The translations under genes were made by a program, and so were the position numbers. From Chenopodium formosanum (taxonomy: Eukaryota; Streptophyta; Magnoliopsida; Caryophyllales; Amaranthaceae), in NCBI GenBank assembly GCA_024500155.1, contig CM044877.1, positions 75,348,001 to 75,412,000 on the forward strand: a stretch of DNA of 64,000 nt, given 5' to 3'. This document shows, in pieces, positions 56,715 to 64,000 of the stretch. The notes beneath the pieces were generated by a model. That model ran no database searches. It was not told the origin of the DNA and saw only the letters and a program-made list of their open reading frames with translations. Every line of letters starts with the position of its first letter. Within the stretch, counting starts at the first letter, position 1.

Positions 56715-58577
56715 TGGTTAATGTGCAAATTCTTGGCTGCATTCTAGTGCAGCCAAGCTAGCTGCAACACTATTAAATGTGAACATATAGTACGTTCAAA
56801 TGAACATACATTTTTTTTTCTTTCTTATATCTTAATTCTCTTTCTTCTTCTTCCTTAGCTCTATTATTTCTCTCTCTTCAGTTTTCTTCTCAATTAACAT
56901 TTTCTCTCTCCTCTTTACCTTATTTCCCTTCAATCTTTAAAGTTTTCTTCTTCTTTATATAAATTTTTGAGTTACTAATTCGTGTTTTGATGGGTATACT
57001 TCTTTCTTTCTAAATCTATGAGTTTCAGATTCAATCATTTGGCTTTATCAAAAAGGAAAGAAAAAAAATGGAGGAGAGAGAAAGTTAAAGGTCAAAGAAA
57101 ACAATGGAGGTTTGATTTTATCAATGTGTAATTGTATTTTGTATGATTTCATTGATCATGCATGATGATTTATTGTTTGATTGTTTAAAATTATTATGAG
57201 TTTGTGATGAATATCAATTAAATTGCTTAATTGTTAATGAATATGAATTGTATTGCTTAATTTGTAGTTATTTTCTCTCCCCCCCCCCCCCTCTCTTTAT
57301 CTCTTTATCTCTTTCTCTCTCTCTCTCTTTCTTTTAATTTTTTTTCTTTTGATTTCTAATCATGTTACAAATCAATAATTAATTTCTCTATGATGAATCA
57401 AGATTAGATTTAAGGTAGATATTCAATTTTTTAGAGTTTCAATAATTACAATCGATCTTGAATATAAATTCTGTAAAAAAAAATGAACACGTAGGAATTT
57501 AAAAATGAACATCTCTTACAAAATGAGCATTTAGTACACCGAAACTGAATATTAAATACATAAAAAATGAACATATTTCAACAATTTATTTTATCTTTAT
57601 TTTTCATTAATAATTATATACAATGAATTTGAACCTTTATGAAAATCAAGTTCATTTTTATATCCTAAATGTTCATAACTTTTTGTTACATGTTCATTTT
57701 ATAAGTGTTTATTTTTTAATACTAAATGTTCATTTTTATTAGGTTGAAAGTAAAATATAATACGTTGAAAGTTAAATTATCTGAACATTTAGTGTTGAAA
57801 ATCTGAACAATTTATTATGAATATATATGTTTCGTTATTCATTACGAACATATCTGTTATTGATTATGAACACATATGACATATAGCGTGATAATTATTT
57901 ATATTTTTAACTACTGTATTGATGATTATATATGATGAACATTCTAAATAATTATTATGAACATATGTTGTGATGATTATGAATTTTGATTATTTGTTAT
58001 ATTTTAGTGAGTACAGATTAATTTTATTTGTAGAAGACAAAGATTCTGAATTAGTGAAGAAACAAGTAAGAAGTGATGAAGAAGTATATGATATTACAAC
58101 GAATTTGCCTTTAAGTTGGAGAATTTCCGATGTATATGATCCCAATTTTATGGTTGTATGATAAAGGTTCATTTGTAATATACTAAATGTTCATTTTTTT
58201 TACATGTTCACTTTTTATTACTGAATGTTTATTTTTTTACGTGTTCTTTTTATTACTGAATTTTTTTTTTTTTATGTGTTCATTTTTCTAACTAAATATT
58301 CATTTTTAAGGTCGTGGTCTAGCAAATTTATGATTATATGATAATCAGATTCATTTTTAATAAATGATCATTTCCTTATAACATGTTAACTTTTTAGTAT
58401 TAAATGTTCATTTTTTTTACGTGTTCATTTTTTGTTATTAAATGTTCATTTCTTTTTTCATGTTCATATTTTTTAACTAAATGTTCATTTTTTATTTGGG
58501 CCACGCATTTTGGGTCTTACTTGTTGTAGCTATATTAGCTGCACTCTAGTGCAGCCAAGACCAATTGTGGTTAATGT
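56715..58577. mobile_element. MULE-like non-autonomous element, 1.84 kb
   Basis: Element 56725-58567. Ends GCAAATTCTTGGCTGCATTC and the inverse CTAGTGCAGCCAAGACCAAT; each end also contains a near-palindrome, TTGGCTGCA...TGCAGCCAA. TGGTTAATGT is repeated at 56715-56724 and 58568-58577, a 10-bp target duplication within the MULE range. The interior holds degenerate repeats of AAATGTTCATTTTT (57480-58500) and pyrimidine tracts. No transposase. A short open segment, about 58020-58161 (KDSELVKKQVRSDEEVYDIT), could be a captured gene fragment but is unrecognised. Confidence 0.75.
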
Positions 58578-58732
58578 TAAAGGTTTGTTCCTCCAATACT
58601 CCTGTCTAATTAATTAAGACAAAGCACATTCAACTCTGAACCATTTCATTCACTACAAAACTTTAGTCACACAAATTTAATAAGAGAAAATTGTAAAAGA
58701 AAGACCTTTTAACTGGTCGATTTTTTGTACAA

Positions 58733-59497
58733 GAATATTTTAAGTGAAAAGTTGTGAAAAAAAACCCTTTAAGTTATATTTTGTTTTCAGGGAGTACTTA
58801 GATGAGTTTTCTGGGTGATCAACGTCAGAGCTCCAATGTTGACTTTCACGTGTTAGTCACGTGAGTTAAACAAAAAAAAAAAAGCTATACCCCTAAGGTA
58901 TTCGAGTTTCTAAGGTGTACCCATGCTTTTTCAAGTTTCTAAGTTGTGTCCCTCAACTCACTACAGCATTAATGAATGGTACCCTCCTTGGGACTTTCAT
59001 GTCACATAAAGTTAACTATAAATTTAATAGAAAGATGATACAAGGTAAGGAAATGGTAGGAGAAAGTTAAGAAATCTTAGCCACCGCAACCTTAATAATG
59101 AAAAATGAAGCCACAAAATCACACTCTCAAATAACTTTTAAACAACTAATAAGGGTACATTTTAGTATTGATAAGGAGTTGAAAGGCACAGGTGAGAAAC
59201 TTGAAAAAGCATGGGTACACCTTAGAAACTCGAATACCTTAAGGGTACAACTTAGAAAAACCAAAAAAAAAAAAAAAAATCCCTTCCCTCATATTCGAAC
59301 TACTCCTTTCATTTCCCCCCTTTATTTCTCTTTCTTTCTCTACCCCAAAATTTTGGGTTTTTTTTAAACTCACGTAAGTAACACGTGAAAGTCAACACCG
59401 GAGCTCCGACGTTGACCACCCGAAAAACTCACCCGAGTACTCCTAAATAAATGATACAACTTTAAAGATTTTTTTTCGCAACTTTTCACTTAAAACT
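58733..59497. mobile_element. TIR element with long arms
   Basis: Left arm 58735-58870 (AAGTGAAAAGTTGTGAAA, TCAACGTCAGAGCTCCAA, GTTGACTTTCACGTGTTA) and the inverse right arm 59365-59497 (TAACACGTGAAAGTCAAC, GGAGCTCCGACGTTGA, CAACTTTTCACTTAAAAC). A second inverted element lies between the arms. Confidence 0.75.
58885..59255. mobile_element. Inner foldback element nested in the TIR element
   Basis: CCTAAGGTATTCGAGTTTCT and AAGGTGTACCCATGCTTTTT at the left are matched by their reverse complements at about 59193-59245. The 89-residue open frame at 59098 overlaps the repeat and is not a gene. Confidence 0.75.
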
Positions 59498-60265
59498 AGT
59501 TATTGGCCTAGGTGATGCCCCGAGTCATTATAAATTTATTACTTTAATTGAACTATACGAAGTATATATTTTGGCTAGTTTGTCATTGAGAGCTTTTTTT
59601 AAAAAAAAATATGATAGCTTAAGTAGTTTGTTGTTTGTATGAGCTGGTTTGACCCTCCATATAAGGTAAGTGATAAATCAATCCAATGTGAAAAAAAAAT
59701 ATATAAATTGATGTATCAAATCTGTATAAATGTCAATATATATACTATGGAGTACTCCATAATGCACCCTAAAAAATTACTCTATAATTACAATTGTAAT
59801 ATATATATAAATCAAAACTTTTACTCTATATTTACAATCTTATGAATTAATGCATACAAATATGGAGTAATGTTTAGTTTCTTACAAATTTTATTATTAT
59901 GCAATTATTAAGGAGTTACATTCTAAGGTAGGGGAATTTAAGAGAGTGTTATGTATATGAAGAGTTTTTCAATTAAACAAAACATTACGTAATATATAGA
60001 GGTTATGCATACATTGAGTTTTCAATCATTAATGAATTTGTATGATGTGGGGTCACAATATATTCCAAATGGAAAAATTGGTGACACATGGAAAAATAGC
60101 ATGTATTGTCATGGGTTTTAATAATATATATTGATTGATATTGATATCGATTGATGTCATTTTACAAAAAGTCGACCACTTAAATGGTTCTTTTTCACAA
60201 ATTTAATAACGATTCAGTGCATCACTTTGAGCTAATTTCTAGTTACATTTATATATTTCAGTTAA
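59498..60265. other. AT-rich intergenic DNA
   Basis: No gene or clear repeat seen. Confidence 0.5.
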
Positions 60266-61896
60266 TTTAATAAAGGAAATTTTTTAAATTACCACTAAAA
60301 AATGTAACCATTTTCGAACTAACCACCCGTTTAACCTTTTATTTTAAATTACCACCCCTTAAATTAAATAAATGCTCAGATTATCACCCATTTTAAAAAT
60401 TCTGTGGATGTCTGTGGGCCCGACCTATAGCTTATTTGGTCCCTTTTGACTGTTTTTTTTTTTCTCGATTTTTCTCTTTAAAAACGCTCTCTTAACTTCA
60501 TTTCATATTTTTCTCTTTGAAATTTGGTAGAATTTGGTGAAGGAAATGTAAATTAAAGTTTAGAGAGCGCTTTTAAAGAGAAAAATCGTGGAAAAAATCA
60601 GTCATAAGGATCAAAATAAATGTTAGGTGGGGCCTACAGACGGAAAATCCACCAGATTTTTAAAAGAAAAAATTGTCAGGAATATTGCGACCTTTCAGCG
60701 GTCTTCCATAAATATAACGAACTTTGGATTATCTCGTAATATTATGATCTTTGACCCTGATCTTCCATAAATAGGATAAAAAAACCGATAACCTTTTTAA
60801 AAGGTTACCCAAGACAGGTGTCGCATTGTGATAGGTTAGAAATTTTAATTTTGATTTTATATTTTTCTTTTTTAAGAAACTGATTTTTAATTAAGAAAAA
60901 ATACAAATAAAAAAAGAAAGAAGAATGTAAAACCCACCCTGTTCTTCCCCAACTATTCCGACAGCACAAAGGGTTTTCCGACAACCACCTTCCCCTCCCA
61001 TTCTGACTAGCCTCGACGTTTTCCGACGACCGGCGACCACCCCATGCCCTTCACTTCCCTTTTCCGACCACGCCACCCCATTCCCCTCTCCTTTTCGACC
61101 AGCCTACCCCATTCCCCTCCCGAATTCGAACTCTGGCAGCCCTCACCTTTTCCCTTTCATTTTCGAACCCCTGACTTTATATTCTCATCGGTTCTGAAAT
61201 TCCAGCCAACCCCTAAACAGGAAACCCGCCCACTTCAACTAAATCCCACCTCCATTAAAATCGACTTCCGACCACTTCATTTGAAATTCTACCCAACCCT
61301 TTCATTTTCGACCCCCGACACTATATACTTGCTTGCATCAATGGATAGAGGACGGAGAAGCTAAGCGAGAGTTACGGTGGGGGTTTCACGGGGGTGGGTG
61401 GGGCTCAAGACCATGGTGGGTTTTACAGGGGTGGTGGTTGTAGGGTGTTTCACGGGGATGCGGGGGGCAGTAAGGGCTAAGGGATTTTTTTAAAACTAAA
61501 ATCATTTTTTTTAATTATTCAAATCTATCAACATTTTATACTAAAATCATTTTTCAAAATAAAAAAAAAAATTGTAAAAGTAAACAAAAAAATATCTGAC
61601 AAAAGTGACACGTGTCACACTTAACCCTTTTAACAGGTCACCAATCGGTCACATCCTAATTATGGAAGATCAGAGTCAAAGGTCGTAATATTTCGGGATA
61701 AACCAAAGGTCGTTATATTTATGGAAGATCGCTGAAAGGTCGTAATATTCCTGACAATTTTTCCTTTTTGAAATGGGTGGTAATTTGAGCATTTATTTAA
61801 TTTAAGGGGTGGTAATTCATAATTAAAAATTAAACGGGTGGTTAATTCGAAAATTATTATTTTTGGATGGTAATTTAACAATTAATCTTTAATTAA
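60266..61896. mobile_element. Foldback/MULE-like MITE, family A copy 3, split by another element
   Basis: The left arm from about 60275 (AAATTACCACTAAAAAATGT, AACTAACCACCCGTTTAA) and the right arm at 61766-61887 (GGTGGTAATTTGAGCATTTA, AAACGGGTGGTTAATTCG) belong to the same family as 10.5 and 56.1 kb. The interior is interrupted at 60666-61764. Candidate 9-bp target repeat TTTAATAAA/TTTAATTAA, one mismatch. Confidence 0.75.
60657..61773. mobile_element. MULE-like element inserted in the family A copy
   Basis: Element about 60666-61764 with terminal inverted repeats of about 100 bp: AATTGTCAGGAATATTGCGA, CCTTTCAGC, TCTTCCATAAATATAACGA and, inverted, TCGTTATATTTATGGAAGAT and GGTCGTAATATTCCTGACAA. 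TTTTTAAAA (60657-60665) and TTTTTGAAA (61765-61773) are a 9-bp target repeat with one mismatch. The C-rich interior (60930-61330) has an unconvincing 106-residue frame and may be captured host sequence. Confidence 0.75.
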
Positions 61897-62471
61897 TCAA
61901 CAAATTGAAAGTTTTCAAAAAAAAAAATAAAAAAATCAACAAATTGAAAAATAAACCTCAACACTAACCCAAACCGACCCGCTTAATTAAGGGCTTGTTC
62001 GGCATCATTTTTTGTTTTTAGTTTCCTACTTTTTTGAAAACTAAAAACGAAAAATAGAAAACAAAAAAAAGTGTTTTCACTTTTTTGTTGTCAGTTTTCA
62101 AAATTATTATAACTTTAATAAGTTTAAATAATTTTTGATTCATTATGTGACATATATCATATACTTTAAAAAATAAAAAAATAAAAAAAATAAATAAAAA
62201 AACCACAGCAACGCTAAACGAACCGTAAACGTGGACACGTGGTTGTGGCGTCGTGTTAACAAATTTCATTAAACATAGTGGATCCACTAACCCGCCTTTT
62301 CTTGCTTTGGTTGACTACTTGACTTCCCTTTTGTTTTTTTTTGGCGACCTTGCGAGTCACGTAAGTTAGGCGGTGATAACCCAAGACCAAAGATTTGTCT
62401 ATATTAGCACCTTCAATTCGTATCTCTTTTCAAAACTTTAACAAAACCTTGGATAATTTGAGTGATTAATA
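61897..62471. other. Intergenic DNA and 5' region of the splicing-factor gene
   Basis: A-runs and AT-rich sequence. The last 100 bp (ACCTTCAATTCG...TTTGAGTGATTAATA) are the likely 5' UTR. No TATA box could be assigned with confidence. Confidence 0.5.
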
Positions 62472-64000
62472 ATGGATGAATATCACAAAACAGAGCAATT
62501 TGATATGGATAACAATTTTGTCGATTTAGATCAGTTTATTGAGAACGAATCCTTTTACAGAAAACCCAGAAGAAAATTTGTTCAATCAAATGATGATGTA
62601 TTATCTGATAATTCAGATTCTAACAACGATGATGAAGACGAAATCTTTTTTAGGAAGAACATCAAGAAAAAGAGTAGAAGAATTGGCGGATTAACTGATA
62701 CGTTGGTTCGTCACATGAATCCGGTAAATTTTGCTTCGTCTTATAAGGATGATTGTAGGGAGAACAATGTTGGGGGTTTCGAGAAATACACAAAAGGTAT
62801 TGGGATGAAGTTGTTGAAAAATATGGGGTATAGTGGTGGTGGGTTAGGGAAGAATGAACAAGGTATTGTTGCTCCAATCGAGGCGAAGTTAAGACCAAAG
62901 TTAGAAGGATTAGGGTATAATGATCATAAGAGGGAGACTGAAGTGTTGTGGAAAGAACGAGGTCGAGTTCGTGTTCGTGCTGATAAGGTGCATCAGGATA
63001 TTGTTGTTCCGGCAGGAAAAGACAGTGATGATATGCCTATGCAGGAGTTGCAGTATAATGTAGGATTGGTGTCAGACTTGATGAAGCTTTATGTTGAGAA
63101 TGTGGAGAGGAAATTGATGTTGGAGAAACAGACTGTCGTTTCGCTGCAGGAAGAGAAAGGAAGGCTTCAGAAAGAGTCTGCAGGTCAGAAGAAGGGGGTT
63201 GATTCTATGGAGGAGATAATGCAGGTTTTGGACAGTATTGAGGAGGAGAATGTGTCAGGAAAATTGACTTCAGAGTCTGTTGCAGAGTCCTTCAGAGACC
63301 TGCAGAGGAGGTTTCCTGAGGAGTATAAACTCGGTAACCTGTCCTGTATCGCTTGTTCTTTTGCTGTTCCTCTATTGACTAGAGTGTTTCAAGGATGGGA
63401 TCCGCTTCAGAACCCGTGGCATGGTATGGATGTCATAGCTTTGTGGAAAGGTTTGTTGCAGGGAGACGGCGAGGATCATGACATGTCTGAGGATGCAACA
63501 GCTCCGTATTCACAGTTAGTGGCCGAAGTAGTGTTTCCTGCAGTCAGAATAGCAGGTTTAAACTCATGGCAGGCTAGAGATCCTGAACCGATGCTTTGTT
63601 TTATTGAGTTATGGGAGGAATTGCTTACACCTTTTGTGCTGCAGTCACTGCTTGATATGATTGTGATGCCTAAGTTATCTGAAGCTGTTAACTCTTGGGA
63701 ACCTTGCCGCGAAACAATACCAATTCATGTCTGGATGCATCCCTGGCTTCCATTGCTTTCGCGGAAGCTTGAGACTCTTCATCAAGCCATCCTTGTAAAA
63801 TTTGAAAATGCTCTCTGTGATTGGCATCCTAGTGATATGTCAGCTTACACTATCCTATCCCCTTGGAAGACAGTATTCGATTCTGCTAGTTGGGAAAAAC
63901 TGGTTGTCAGGTTCATTCTTCCTAAGTTGAAAGATGTGATGCAGGAATTTCGAGTCAATCCTGCTAATCAGAAACTTGAACAGTTTAACTGGGTTATGAC
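62472..64000 (+). CDS. TFIP11/STIPL1-type G-patch splicing factor, 5' part
   Basis: An ATG at 62472 opens a frame with no stop to the window edge: 509 codons, incomplete at the 3' end. The N-terminus is acidic and then basic (DNSDSNNDDEDE, RKNIKKKSRR). A G-patch spans about residues 105-148 (KGIGMKLLKNMGYSGGGLGK, RPKLEGLGY). The following region (VGLVSDLMKLYVENVERK, WDPLQNPWHGMDVIALWKGL, FIELWEELLTPFVLQSLLD, IHVWMHPWLPLL, SPWKTVFDSASWEKLVVRF) is the GCFC-type domain of tuftelin-interacting protein 11. Family members (yeast Ntr1, Arabidopsis STIPL1) use the G-patch to activate the Prp43 helicase and release the intron-lariat spliceosome in the nucleus. No intron is seen in this part. The related proteins are roughly 800 residues long, so about 60 percent is present. 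Confidence 0.93.
   Translation, partial: MDEYHKTEQFDMDNNFVDLDQFIENESFYRKPRRKFVQSNDDVLSDNSDSNNDDEDEIFFRKNIKKKSRRIGGLTDTLVRHMNPVNFASSYKDDCRENNVGGFEKYTKGIGMKLLKNMGYSGGGLGKNEQGIVAPIEAKLRPKLEGLGYNDHKRETEVLWKERGRVRVRADKVHQDIVVPAGKDSDDMPMQELQYNVGLVSDLMKLYVENVERKLMLEKQTVVSLQEEKGRLQKESAGQKKGVDSMEEIMQVLDSIEEENVSGKLTSESVAESFRDLQRRFPEEYKLGNLSCIACSFAVPLLTRVFQGWDPLQNPWHGMDVIALWKGLLQGDGEDHDMSEDATAPYSQLVAEVVFPAVRIAGLNSWQARDPEPMLCFIELWEELLTPFVLQSLLDMIVMPKLSEAVNSWEPCRETIPIHVWMHPWLPLLSRKLETLHQAILVKFENALCDWHPSDMSAYTILSPWKTVFDSASWEKLVVRFILPKLKDVMQEFRVNPANQKLEQFNWVM

Noticed and set aside
61044..61364. 106-residue Pro/Phe-rich frame
   Set aside because: Lies inside a MULE-like element, has biased C-rich composition and no recognisable domain; mentioned only as possible captured DNA.
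62662..62898. 78-residue minus-strand frame within the splicing-factor gene
   Set aside because: Shadow of the plus-strand G-patch coding region.

Overview
This 64 kb window is nuclear DNA of a flowering plant, probably a eudicot. It is AT-rich, its genes have GT-AG introns, and it is packed with LTR retrotransposons, SINE-like insertions and many foldback or terminal-inverted-repeat elements. I cannot name the species. Only five host genes can be supported. Four are closely related germin-like protein (GLP) genes, all on the minus strand (6311-7104, 12668-13613, 20238-21028, 49388-50174). Each has two exons of exactly 124 and 545 nt and encodes a secreted cupin of 222 residues. The fifth is a plus-strand gene starting at 62472 and running off the right edge. 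It encodes a G-patch/GCFC spliceosome-disassembly factor (TFIP11/STIPL1/Ntr1 family).

Layout: 0-6 kb holds a Stowaway-like MITE, a diverged tandem repeat, a tRNA-derived SINE and a degenerate coding remnant. 6-21.3 kb holds GLP1 to GLP3, with an inverted pair of minisatellites, a foldback element, a large AAC/AAT microsatellite, a SINE with a 12-bp target duplication and a 1.9 kb solo LTR nested in an older inverted-repeat element. 21.36-33.0 kb is one complete Ty3/gypsy element of the Tat type, with 426-bp LTRs and target duplication GTATG. It has minus-strand gag-pol with two RNase H domains, plus an opposite-strand, apparently intron-containing extra gene. 35.3-41.0 kb and 42.9-48.9 kb are two complete but broken Ty1/copia elements (target duplications CCATC and CTAGT). 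49-50.5 kb is GLP4. 51.6-52.7 kb is a hAT-like element with an 8-bp target duplication. 52.7-56.0 kb is a gag-only (TR-GAG-like) LTR element whose 3' LTR contains a long inverted duplication. 56-62 kb is a series of foldback/MULE-like elements, one inserted inside another. 62.47 kb onward is the splicing gene.

How the parts relate: the GLP genes form one locus built by duplication of a unit of roughly 2 kb, with conserved TATA boxes and a conserved upstream block, and later spread apart by transposons. Paralogous flanks preserve empty sites for the gypsy and second copia insertions. GLP3 looks like a conversion mosaic of GLP1 and GLP4. The gypsy 3' LTR lies in the same orientation directly upstream of GLP3 and could affect its transcription. 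The retroelement reading frames are decayed by frameshifts, often at homopolymers, and by stops that are mostly TAG in a CTAG or CAG-derived context, as expected from deamination at CHG-methylated sites. No wholly new system is evident. The strongest leads are the antisense gene of the gypsy element, the inverted 3' LTR of the gag-only element, the palindrome-rich copia LTRs and the modular GLP locus. All comparisons were made by eye.
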